Source of the DNA: an uncultured Lachnospiraceae bacterium
GTDB taxonomy: Bacteria > Bacillota > Clostridia > Lachnospirales > Lachnospiraceae
Reading direction: 5' to 3'
NCBI GenBank assembly: GCA_947566705.1
Contig: CANOLA010000010.1
Location: 1-52,169, forward strand
Length of the DNA stretch: 52,169 bases
Shown: positions 41,553 to 49,464 of the stretch, piece after piece
Position numbering within the stretch: the first letter of the stretch is position 1
Layout: the number at the start of each line of letters is the position of its first letter
The notes under the pieces: model-generated
What the model saw: the letters and a program-made list of their open reading frames with translations, nothing else
Told to the model about the DNA's origin: nothing
Database searches by the model: none
Made by a program: the position numbers and the translations under genes

Positions 41553-42014
41553 ATGGCTAAAATAACAGTATATCATGGTGGTTATACATCGGTTGAAAAT
41601 CCTGAGATTCGTGCTGGGAAAAACACAAAGGATTTCGGGGAGGGATTTTACTGCACAATTATCAAAGAGCAAGCGCAACGATGGGCCAAACGATATGATA
41701 CTCCAATTGTGTCTATCTATGATGTGCGATTGAGATCTGATTTGCAAATAAAAGAATATAAAGAAATGACGGATGAATGGTTGGATTTCATCATTGATTG
41801 CAGATGCGGGAAGAAACATTCATATGATATTGTGATTGGTGCAATGGCAAATGATCAGATTTATAATTATGTTTCTGATTATATGGATGGAAGTATTACA
41901 AGAGAACAGTTTTGGGTATTGGTAAAATTCAAGTATCCGACGCATCAGATTAATTTTTGTACAAAAGAAGCGTTAAAATGTCTTGAATACAGAGGATTTG
42001 AGGAGGTTTTATAA
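41553..42014 (+). CDS. DUF3990 protein, ADP-ribosyltransferase-like candidate toxin
   Basis: 153 residues, soluble. The N-terminus KITVYHGGYTSVENPEIRAGKNTKDFGEGFYCT is the DUF3990 signature; a YHG-T/S start followed by DFG.GFY.T is reminiscent of ADP-ribosyltransferase folds. Later conserved-looking parts are DIVIGAMANDQIYNYVSDYMDG and YPTHQINFCTKEAL. DUF3990 genes commonly sit next to DUF3791-type genes, suggesting a toxin-antitoxin pair; this is inference from neighbourhood. Start 15 bp after hsdS1 with GAAAGG, and the stop overlaps the next ATG. Confidence 0.75.
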   Translation: MAKITVYHGGYTSVENPEIRAGKNTKDFGEGFYCTIIKEQAQRWAKRYDTPIVSIYDVRLRSDLQIKEYKEMTDEWLDFIIDCRCGKKHSYDIVIGAMANDQIYNYVSDYMDGSITREQFWVLVKFKYPTHQINFCTKEALKCLEYRGFEEVL

Positions 42015-42475
42015 TGGAAGATATGGGGAGAGAGTCAACAAAAGATAATGCTCTGTTCTTTACATGCAGTTTGATTGATTATATTGCAAGAAAGACGAAA
42101 AATACAAGGATAGAGGTCGTAAATACATTGGGGAAAAAGAATCTTGCGAAAATCTATGATTTAGCGGATGTCTATCATAGTGACAGAATAGAACGTGTTA
42201 GTGATGATTTTATCAGAGAAGCAAAAATCAAAATGGGAAGTTTTGATAATGTAACAGCTTGTAAATATGCCATACCATCATATTGGGATATAGGTAAAGT
42301 ATATAAAAGACTGATAAAGGGCGTAGCGGTGAGGGAAAAGATAGAAGTAATTGATGCATTATTAAAGGTTTATAATTCGTTTATAAGCAGTAAAATTGAT
42401 GATTATAACAGCAGTATGTATTATGAAAACCCATCATATCTGCTGGAATGTTATATGGAAAATAAAGTAATTTAA
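42014..42475 (+). CDS. DUF3791-like partner of the DUF3990 protein
   Basis: 153 residues. The N-terminal ~75 residues (LFFTCSLIDYIARKTKNTRIEVVNTLG..NLAKIYDLADVYHSD) look like a DUF3791-type helical domain; the rest (SYWDIGKVYKRLIKGVAVREKIEVIDALLKVYNSFISSKIDDYNS in parts) is another helical segment not seen in the short forms. It starts on the last base of the DUF3990 stop (TAATG), with GAGGAGG upstream, so both are translated together. Expected to act as antitoxin or modulator; no DNA-binding motif is evident. Confidence 0.6.
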   Translation: MEDMGRESTKDNALFFTCSLIDYIARKTKNTRIEVVNTLGKKNLAKIYDLADVYHSDRIERVSDDFIREAKIKMGSFDNVTACKYAIPSYWDIGKVYKRLIKGVAVREKIEVIDALLKVYNSFISSKIDDYNSSMYYENPSYLLECYMENKVI

Positions 42476-42521
42476 AGATTTTTGGAGTAGAATGTTGGTA
42501 TCGTTGAAAGGAGATACCAGC

Positions 42522-43490
42522 ATGCAGGAAAAAATAGTTTTAGTTCTTAACGAAATGGCAGAATATTTGTCAATTTCACAAATGAAAAAATTACAGGAAG
42601 TGATAATTCGAAATTTCGCAGAAAATGAAGCAGAAAAGAAAGAAATCACTAACGGGGAATTTTTAAAGATGTTCCTTGATGCAAAACAAATTGAGGGCTG
42701 TTCTGAAAGAACAATAAAATATTATAGGACAACGATTGAACACCTGATTTCACAAGTGGAAACTGGTGTTAGGAAGATTACTACAGAAGAAATAAGAGAG
42801 TATTTGTCAAATTACCAGAAGAGAAACAATTGTACAAATGCGACAATTGACAATGTTCGCAGGAATATTTCAAGCTTCTTCTCCTGGTTGGAAGAAGAGG
42901 ACTATATTTTAAAAAGTCCAATGAAAAGAATTCATAAGATTAAAACGAAAACAGTTGTAAAAAATACTATCTCTGATGAAGGTATTGAAAAATTAAGAGA
43001 TAACTGTAAAGAAAAAAGAAATTTGGCTATTATTGATCTGCTTTATTCCACGGGAATCCGCGTTGGTGAATTAGTCAATCTGAATATAGATGATATTGAC
43101 CTTGAAGGTCGAGAATGTATTGTATATGGAAAAGGTGACAAAGAACGCAGAGTATATTTTGATGCGAAAGCAAAGATACATCTCAAGGAATATATTGACA
43201 CAAGATGTGATGATAATGAAGCGCTTTTTGTGACATTGCATGCTCCATATAATAGACTGAAGATTAGTGGAGTAGAGATAAGACTGAGAAATTTAGGAAG
43301 AAAATTGGATTTGGATAGAATTCATCCGCATAAGTTCCGAAGATCTATGGCAACAAGAGCAATTGATAAGGGTATGCCTATTGAGCAGGTTCAGAAAATT
43401 CTTGGACATTCACAAATAGATACGACTATGCAGTACGCTATGGTCAATCAAAATAATGTGAAGACATCCCATCAGAAATATATGGCCTAA
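42522..43490 (+). CDS. tyrosine recombinase (XerC/D-like)
   Basis: 322 residues. An N-terminal SAM-like core-binding domain (ERTIKYYRTTIEHLI, ~65-150) is followed by the catalytic domain with the full set: Arg in STGIRVGELVNL (~R180), Lys in YGKGDKERRVYF, H-x-x-R in HPHKFRRSMATRAID (~H270, R273), His in LGHSQIDTTMQYAMV (~H296) and nucleophile Tyr (~Y305). Solo recombinases next to multiple hsdS genes commonly rearrange specificity modules. GAAAGGAG lies ten bases before ATG 42522. It is the last gene before the right 20-bp repeat. Confidence 0.95.
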   Translation: MQEKIVLVLNEMAEYLSISQMKKLQEVIIRNFAENEAEKKEITNGEFLKMFLDAKQIEGCSERTIKYYRTTIEHLISQVETGVRKITTEEIREYLSNYQKRNNCTNATIDNVRRNISSFFSWLEEEDYILKSPMKRIHKIKTKTVVKNTISDEGIEKLRDNCKEKRNLAIIDLLYSTGIRVGELVNLNIDDIDLEGRECIVYGKGDKERRVYFDAKAKIHLKEYIDTRCDDNEALFVTLHAPYNRLKISGVEIRLRNLGRKLDLDRIHPHKFRRSMATRAIDKGMPIEQVQKILGHSQIDTTMQYAMVNQNNVKTSHQKYMA

Positions 43491-43510
43491 CCAAATTCGG
43501 GTTTGTAGGG
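43491..43510 (+). repeat. 20-bp direct repeat, right copy
   Basis: CCAAATTCGGGTTTGTAGGG, identical to 39717-39736, starting two bases after the recombinase stop codon. Confidence 0.8.
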
Positions 43511-43565
43511 AAAAACGAAAGGTTGAATTCTATATCATAGAGTATATTGGCTTGCAGAGCAAGGG

Positions 43566-43793
43566 GTGGCACCAAAGAGAGTATTTCTTGTTATAATTCC
43601 GTTCATAATCTTTATTATCACAGAACTTGTAAAAACAGTTTTTAATCATAAGGAAGATGGGCAAATGAAGAGTAATAAGCATAATACAATTGATGTACTG
43701 AATGTTTCACTTAATGTTTTTAGCAACTTGAGCGGTAATATGGCAGGAGGTGCTCTGCTAACCAATATACTCTATGTTGACATGGAGTTGTAG
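43566..43793 (+). CDS. small single-pass membrane protein
   Basis: 75 residues from GTG 43566: a membrane helix right at the N-terminus (RVFLVIIPFIIFIITELVKTVF), a charged stretch (NHKEDGQMKSNKHN), and a polar/glycine-rich tail (NLSGNMAGGALLTN). AAGGGG abuts the GTG, which is poor spacing, so translation may start at another codon. I do not recognise the family. Its size and topology would fit a holin-like or small toxin peptide, but that is speculation. It ends 10 bp before hsdS2. Confidence 0.4.
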   Translation: MAPKRVFLVIIPFIIFIITELVKTVFNHKEDGQMKSNKHNTIDVLNVSLNVFSNLSGNMAGGALLTNILYVDMEL

Positions 43794-43803
43794 GGATGAT
43801 TGT

Positions 43804-44961
43804 ATGAATGTGATGTATGTAGAAGATTGCTGTGAAATACTTGATTCAATGAGAATGCCAATCACAGCATCTGATAGAGAAGAGGGAGAATATCCTTATT
43901 ATGGGGCAAATGGTATTCAAGACCATGTTGTAGACTATATTTTTGACGATGAGTTGGTGTTGTTGGCAGAGGATGGTGGTAACTTTGGTTCAAAGGAAAG
44001 ACCCATTGCTTACAGAGTTTCAGGAAAATGTTGGGTTAATAATCATGCTCATGTTTTGAAACCTAAAACTGGATTAGATGTAGATTATTTATGCTATTCT
44101 CTCATGTTTTATAAGGTTGATGGAATGGTTAATGGTGCTACCAGACAGAAACTTACTCAGGCTGCTATGCGTAAGATGCAAATACCTGTTAGAACTATGG
44201 AAGAACAGATGCAGATTGTTAATGAGTTGAACAGACTTATAAAGATAAAGGAACAACGCCAGCAGGAAATAAACCTATTAGACAACCTCATCAAAGCCCG
44301 ATTTGTCGAGATGTTTGGTGACCCTGATACTAATGAAAAAAACTGGAATATATACAAACTGGAGCAACTTTGTGAAGTAAGTTCAAGCAAAAGAATATAT
44401 CAAAACGAACAGAGTGTGGCAGGGGTACCATTTTTTCGAATTTCGGATTTGATTAATAGAATGGATACAGATTCTAAAGAATGTGATTTGCATATTCCAA
44501 AAGAAAGATTTGTGGAGCTAAAGGAACAAGGCTTAGTTCCGATAGAGGGGGATATCCTTCTAACAGCAAGGGGAACACTGGGAAGATGTTATATTATACG
44601 AGAAGATGATGAGTTCTATTTTCAGGATGGGATGATAACGTGGCTTTCGAATTATGATGAGAAGATAACAGCATTATACATATCATACCTATTTTCGATG
44701 CCGGGATTTAGAAAGCAGATGGATGCATTGCAAGCAGGTTCAACAGTTGCTTATCTTTCTATTTTAATGACAAAAAAGTTGGATATTATGGTTCCGCCAA
44801 TTGAGCTCCAAAATCAGTTCGCTGACTTCGTCAAACAGGTCGACAAATCAAAATTTATAGCTTCAATATACAAACAAGATAAGGAGGTTTTTAATGATAA
44901 ACGCTATTATTTTTTTAATTTCAGCTATGATTGGAGTAGGTATATGCATATATGGAAGTAA
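43804..44961 (+). CDS. hsdS: type I restriction specificity subunit, copy 2, with altered C-terminus
   Basis: 385 residues. TRD1 (~1-150, MYVEDCCEILDSMRMPITASDR...), central conserved region LLDNLIKARFVEMFGDPD, TRD2 (~175-330), then FADFVKQVDKSK. Where hsdS1 continues VVVQKALDETQ...LMQKYFG, this one reads FIASIYKQDKEVFNDKRYYFFNFSYDWSRYMHIWK: after the shared GTCGACAAATCAAAA (44839-44853) the sequence is foreign and includes the ribosome site and start of the next gene, which overlaps by 68 bp. The C-terminal helix needed to contact HsdM is therefore replaced. ATG 43804 follows TAGGG. Confidence 0.88.
   Translation: MNVMYVEDCCEILDSMRMPITASDREEGEYPYYGANGIQDHVVDYIFDDELVLLAEDGGNFGSKERPIAYRVSGKCWVNNHAHVLKPKTGLDVDYLCYSLMFYKVDGMVNGATRQKLTQAAMRKMQIPVRTMEEQMQIVNELNRLIKIKEQRQQEINLLDNLIKARFVEMFGDPDTNEKNWNIYKLEQLCEVSSSKRIYQNEQSVAGVPFFRISDLINRMDTDSKECDLHIPKERFVELKEQGLVPIEGDILLTARGTLGRCYIIREDDEFYFQDGMITWLSNYDEKITALYISYLFSMPGFRKQMDALQAGSTVAYLSILMTKKLDIMVPPIELQNQFADFVKQVDKSKFIASIYKQDKEVFNDKRYYFFNFSYDWSRYMHIWK
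44300..44309 (+). repeat. hsdS2 central copy of the 10-bp inverted repeat
   Basis: GATTTGTCGA, same position in the gene as in hsdS1; reverse complement at 44840-44849. Confidence 0.6.
44840..44849 (+). repeat. hsdS2 C-terminal copy of the 10-bp inverted repeat
   Basis: TCGACAAATC, reverse complement of 44300-44309. Four bases later homology to hsdS1 stops. Confidence 0.6.
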
Positions 44962-45982
44962 AAGAATCTTAATTATCCGTTTCGCATATTCGCCACTTGA
45001 TTGGTTTGAACCAATATTATTAGCCTTTGTTGCGTTTATTTGTGTATTTGTTTTGGAGTTTTCATTAAGCACAGCTTTGATTGATTTATTGCCAAAGCAA
45101 TCTCAAATTATTTTTTTAGCATCACGTTTTATTGATTCGGGATTTTTTGTTCCCTTTTTGAGTGCTGGATTATCATGGCTGTTTGCTAAGTTGGTTGAAA
45201 GTTTTAATTTAGATTACTTGGACGAATATACAAACGCTGTGTCAAAAGTATGTTTTACTGTTATTGTATTATCTTTTTGCATTATAATGGTTAAAAAAAC
45301 ATGCACTCTTTACGATGAAACATCAAAAGAATTGATTAGTATTTTGAATAGAATTTTTATGTGGATAGTGACTGTAATTGGTACATGGATAGGATTTGGA
45401 TTTCAATGTGAGGGAAGAATACAAAAAATGAATAAGCTAAGGGCAAAAACTAAAAGAATAATCGATATAAAATCATTAGTTGTATTTTGGCTGCCTATTG
45501 TTGTTCCGTTATGTTTGTGTGTAGTGATATTACATATAACATATAATGATTACATAATAATAAATAATTATTCATATTTCTTTTTGGCCTTTTTAGGTTA
45601 TTTTATAGGGGGCATAGGTGCATTAATAGTATGTAAAAGGAACACGAATCCATCAATCGAGAGGAGTGAGAAAATATTTATAAAAAATGTTATAAAGAAC
45701 AACAAAGGGATTAAAACATCATCTAATTTTTGCCGAATGAAATATGAATTGGAAGGAACAACATTGCGAATTAAAAAAGTGAAAGTTTCATATCCGGGTC
45801 ATGAGGAAGATCCAAGATTCAAAGAGTTGTTTGATGAGATGGTGCTTAGTGTTGATACAGATCATTACGAGGACGTGTTGTGTCAATTAAAAGAGCGCAG
45901 TAAGAAACAAAAAAAGTATATTGAAGAAGGCTTTAGTGCTTGTATCGAGGAAAAGAAAAACAAGAGAATAAGGAAAATATAA
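44894..45982 (+). CDS. polytopic membrane protein of unknown function in the RM operon
   Basis: 362 residues. About seven hydrophobic helices lie in residues ~1-260: starts INAIIFLISAMIGVGICIYG, then ILLAFVAFICVFVLEF, VPFLSAGLSWLFAKLV, CFTVIVLSFCIIMV, a W-rich helix, LVVFWLPIVVPLCLCVVIL, and FFLAFLGYFIGGIGALIVC. The C-terminal ~100 residues are charged and cytosolic (RMKYELEGTTLRIKKVKVSYPGHEEDPRFKELFDEM, Lys-rich end). I recognise no family. AAGGAGG eight bases before the ATG is one of the best ribosome sites in the island. A+T-rich. It sits between hsdS2 and hsdR; hsdR follows after 11 bp. Confidence 0.7.
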   Translation: MINAIIFLISAMIGVGICIYGSKRILIIRFAYSPLDWFEPILLAFVAFICVFVLEFSLSTALIDLLPKQSQIIFLASRFIDSGFFVPFLSAGLSWLFAKLVESFNLDYLDEYTNAVSKVCFTVIVLSFCIIMVKKTCTLYDETSKELISILNRIFMWIVTVIGTWIGFGFQCEGRIQKMNKLRAKTKRIIDIKSLVVFWLPIVVPLCLCVVILHITYNDYIIINNYSYFFLAFLGYFIGGIGALIVCKRNTNPSIERSEKIFIKNVIKNNKGIKTSSNFCRMKYELEGTTLRIKKVKVSYPGHEEDPRFKELFDEMVLSVDTDHYEDVLCQLKERSKKQKKYIEEGFSACIEEKKNKRIRKI

Positions 45983-45993
45983 GAGGTGATAAT

Positions 45994-48900
45994 ATGGTTA
46001 CCAACTTTGATTACCTAAAAACCGAATCAAAATTTTCTGCGTTTGCAGACGCTGCCATATCTGCTGAGAAGATTATCCTTATGGATCCGGAAGCAAGTAT
46101 TATTAATAGCCGCAGAGCAATGGAGTTTGCTTTGAAGTGGATGTATTCAGTGGATGCAGAACTTGAGATGCCTTATCAGGATAATTTGCAGAGTTTAATG
46201 AATGCGGAAGAATATAGGCAGATTGTGGGACCTGATTTGTGGAAACGAATGGATTACATTCGAAGATGCGGGAACAATGCCGCGCATAGTAATAAGAAAT
46301 TAGGCAGAGATGAGGCTATGCTTTGTCTTGAGAACCTGTTTATTTATTTGGATTATATTGCATACTGTTATTCAAATCAGTACGAGGAGCGTTCTTTTGA
46401 TAAAACAATTATTATTTCCCGGATTGAGAAGGCGAAGGTATCAAAAGAAGAATTAGCAAAGGAACAGGAAAAATCAGCCAGGCAGGAAATTGATTTACAG
46501 AAACTTATGGCAGAAAATGCTTCGCTGAAGGAAGAACTCTCTGCCCGCAGACAGGAACAGCAGCAGACCTATGTTCCAAAGCCGCTTGATTTGTCTGAGT
46601 ATAAGACCAGAAAACTCTACATTGATTCTATCCTTATGGATGCCGGATGGACGGAAGGCAAAGACTGGATCAATGAAGTGGAGCTTCCTGGTATGCCGAA
46701 TAAATCAGAAGCAGGATATGCTGATTATGTTCTGTATGATGATATGCATCGACCATTGGCTGTTATTGAAGCTAAGAGAACATGTGCAGATGTTTCGAAG
46801 GGAAGACAACAGGCAAAACTCTATGCAGATTTATTAGAAAAAAAATATAAGAGAAGACCGGTTATTTTTCTTACAAATGGATTTGAAACGCACATTATTG
46901 ATGGCAGGTATCCTGAAAGAAAGTGTTCGGTTATTTATTCAAAAAGAGACTTGGAGAAGTGGTTTAATTTATTGACTATGAGAACAAGTCTTAAGCACGT
47001 TGTAGTAGATAAAAATATTGCAGGACGTTATTATCAGGAGTCTGCAATTAAAGCGGTATGTAACAGCTTTGACGAAAAGAATCGTAGAAAAGCATTGCTT
47101 GTTATGGCAACAGGCTCCGGAAAGACAAGAACGGTCATTGCATTATGTGATTGTTTGTTAAAAGCAGGTTGGGTAAAAAATATTCTTTTTCTTGCAGATC
47201 GTAATTCGCTTGTCACACAGGCAAAGAGAAGCTTTGTAAATTTGTTGCCAAATTTGTCATGCTCAAATCTTGTGGAAGAGAAAGATAATTATAGTGCACA
47301 TTGCATTTTCTCTACTTATCAGACAATGATGAACTGCATTGATACAGTAAATGACAGTGAAGGGAAATTGTTTACATGTGGTCATTTTGATCTTGTGATA
47401 TGTGATGAGGCTCATCGGTCAATTTATAACAAATATAGAGATATCTTTACGTATTTTGATGCACCATTGGTTGGTCTTACAGCCACACCAAAGGATGAAA
47501 TCGACAAGAATACCTATGAAGTATTTGAATTGGAAAATGGTGTGCCAACTTATGGATATGATTTGGCACAGGCTGTAAAGGATGGATATCTTGTAGATTA
47601 TCTTTCTGTAGAATCAAAGCTTAAATTTATTGAGCAGGGAATTGTGTATGATGAATTGTCTGAAGAAGATAAGGAAGCATATGAGGAAACTTTTGAGGAT
47701 GAGCATGGTGATTTGCCGGAGGCAATAGGTTCGTCAGCGCTTAATACGTGGATATTCAATGAGGATACCATAAAGCAGGTATTGAATGTTTTGATGACAG
47801 ATGGTATCAGGATTGATTACGGTCAAAAACTTGGAAAGACGATTATTTTTGCAAAGAATCATGATCATGCGGAGAAGATATTAGAGGTATTTAACAGAGA
47901 GTACCCACATCTGCCGGATTATGCAAAGGTAATTGATAATCATATGACTTATGCGCAGAGTGCTATTGATGAGTTTTCAGATTCAAAGAAGATGCCTCAG
48001 ATTGCTATTTCTGTAGATATGTTGGATACAGGCATTGATGTGCCGGAAGTGGTGAACCTGGTATTTTTTAAAAAGGTTATGAGTAAGGCAAAATTCTGGC
48101 AGATGATTGGACGAGGTACAAGACTTTGCCCAGGTTTACTTGATGGTGAAGACAAGCAAAAGTTCTATATCTTTGATTTTTGCGGTAACTTTGAGTTTTT
48201 CAGAATGAACAAGGGGAAAGCTACTGCAAATATGATTGCTCTGCAAGGGGCTATTTTCAATTTGAAATTTGAAATATCATATAAGCTTCAGAACATTGAA
48301 TATCAGATTGACAGATTGGCAGCTTACCGTAAGGCATTGGTTAAGCAAATGAGTGAGAAAGTTCAGGAACTGCCAAGGGATAATTTTGCAGTTCGTCAGC
48401 ACTTAAAGTATGTAGATTTATATTCTGCAGAATCAAATTATCAGGCACTTACTTACGAAGACACCTTAATTGTGAGGGAAGAGATTGCTCCTTTGATTTT
48501 GCCAGACCAGGACGAGGCGAGTGCAGTTCGTTTTGATGCTCTTATGTATGGTATTGAGCTTGCTTACCTGGTGGGAAAGAAGTATTCGAAAGCTCGTACG
48601 GATCTACATAAGAAAGTGGCAGGAATTGCAAGTGTAGCAAATATTCCTGAGATTCAGGCCCAGTCAGACTTGATTCATAAGATTTTGAATACAGATTACG
48701 TTGATAATGCTGGAATTAACGAATTTGAAGAAATCCGGGAGAAACTTCGCAATTTGATGAAGTACATTCCGAAAGGAACCATGAAGTATGTAACGAATTT
48801 TACAGATGAGCTGCTTTCAATGGAGTGGAAAGAAGCCGAACTGGAGAATGATGAACTGAAGAATTACAAAGCAAAGGCAGAATATTATATTAGACAGCAT

Positions 48901-49317
48901 CAGGATAATATTGCGATTGCTAAGCTTAAGACAAATCAACCTCTGACGTCAAATGATGTTGCGTCTTTAGAAGAGATTCTGTGGTGTGAAGTTGGTACAA
49001 AGCAGGATTATGAACATGAATTCGGAGCTAAACCGCTTGGAGAATTTGTACGAGAGATCGTTGGACTGGATATGAATGCAGCAAAAGAAGCATTCTCCGA
49101 ATATCTGACAAATACAAATCTTGATAGCAGGCAGATTTATTTTGTAAATCAGATAGTGGAATATATTGTTCATAATGGAATGCTGAAGGACTTTTCTGTT
49201 CTTCAGGAATCACCATTTACAGATCAGGGAAGTATTGTTGAGATATTTACTGATTTGACTGTGTGGATGGGAATTAGAAAGGTTATAGATACAATAAATG
49301 CTAATGCGGCAGCGTAA
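45994..49317 (+). CDS. hsdR: type I restriction enzyme R subunit
   Basis: 1107 residues. N-terminal DUF4145-type helical domain (~20-130, INSRRAMEFALKWMY, RRCGNNAAHSN), a coiled linker, then the restriction nuclease with GYADYVLYDD and AVIEAKR (D...ExK, ~245-262), the SF2 translocase with Walker A MATGSGKTRTVIA (~370-382), DEAH box (~471-474), TATPKDE, and helicase C motifs DMLDTGIDVPEVVNLVFF and QMIGRGTRLCPG, and an EcoEI-type C-terminal domain. It translocates and cuts unmethylated DNA when bound to HsdM/HsdS. ATG 45994 follows AAGAGGTG. Complete, no frameshift seen. Confidence 0.96.
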   Translation: MVTNFDYLKTESKFSAFADAAISAEKIILMDPEASIINSRRAMEFALKWMYSVDAELEMPYQDNLQSLMNAEEYRQIVGPDLWKRMDYIRRCGNNAAHSNKKLGRDEAMLCLENLFIYLDYIAYCYSNQYEERSFDKTIIISRIEKAKVSKEELAKEQEKSARQEIDLQKLMAENASLKEELSARRQEQQQTYVPKPLDLSEYKTRKLYIDSILMDAGWTEGKDWINEVELPGMPNKSEAGYADYVLYDDMHRPLAVIEAKRTCADVSKGRQQAKLYADLLEKKYKRRPVIFLTNGFETHIIDGRYPERKCSVIYSKRDLEKWFNLLTMRTSLKHVVVDKNIAGRYYQESAIKAVCNSFDEKNRRKALLVMATGSGKTRTVIALCDCLLKAGWVKNILFLADRNSLVTQAKRSFVNLLPNLSCSNLVEEKDNYSAHCIFSTYQTMMNCIDTVNDSEGKLFTCGHFDLVICDEAHRSIYNKYRDIFTYFDAPLVGLTATPKDEIDKNTYEVFELENGVPTYGYDLAQAVKDGYLVDYLSVESKLKFIEQGIVYDELSEEDKEAYEETFEDEHGDLPEAIGSSALNTWIFNEDTIKQVLNVLMTDGIRIDYGQKLGKTIIFAKNHDHAEKILEVFNREYPHLPDYAKVIDNHMTYAQSAIDEFSDSKKMPQIAISVDMLDTGIDVPEVVNLVFFKKVMSKAKFWQMIGRGTRLCPGLLDGEDKQKFYIFDFCGNFEFFRMNKGKATANMIALQGAIFNLKFEISYKLQNIEYQIDRLAAYRKALVKQMSEKVQELPRDNFAVRQHLKYVDLYSAESNYQALTYEDTLIVREEIAPLILPDQDEASAVRFDALMYGIELAYLVGKKYSKARTDLHKKVAGIASVANIPEIQAQSDLIHKILNTDYVDNAGINEFEEIREKLRNLMKYIPKGTMKYVTNFTDELLSMEWKEAELENDELKNYKAKAEYYIRQHQDNIAIAKLKTNQPLTSNDVASLEEILWCEVGTKQDYEHEFGAKPLGEFVREIVGLDMNAAKEAFSEYLTNTNLDSRQIYFVNQIVEYIVHNGMLKDFSVLQESPFTDQGSIVEIFTDLTVWMGIRKVIDTINANAAA

Positions 49318-49416
49318 AGCAGATGAGGAAAAATGATATCTTTAATCCAGAATGCAGATACCATTCACGCTGTATATTTACCATTCGCACTTATACAGGA
49401 AAATGCCTAAAATTAT

Positions 49417-49425
49417 TGCTATAAT
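49417..49425 (+). promoter_or_regulatory. extended -10 promoter of the Ig-like secreted protein gene
   Basis: TTGCTATAAT around 49416-49425 is an extended -10 (TGnTATAAT); no good -35 at 17 bp. Lies ~40 bp before the gene, past hsdR. Confidence 0.5.
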
Positions 49426-49464
49426 AATATTGTATACAACAAAAAAGATAAAGAAGGAGAGCTT

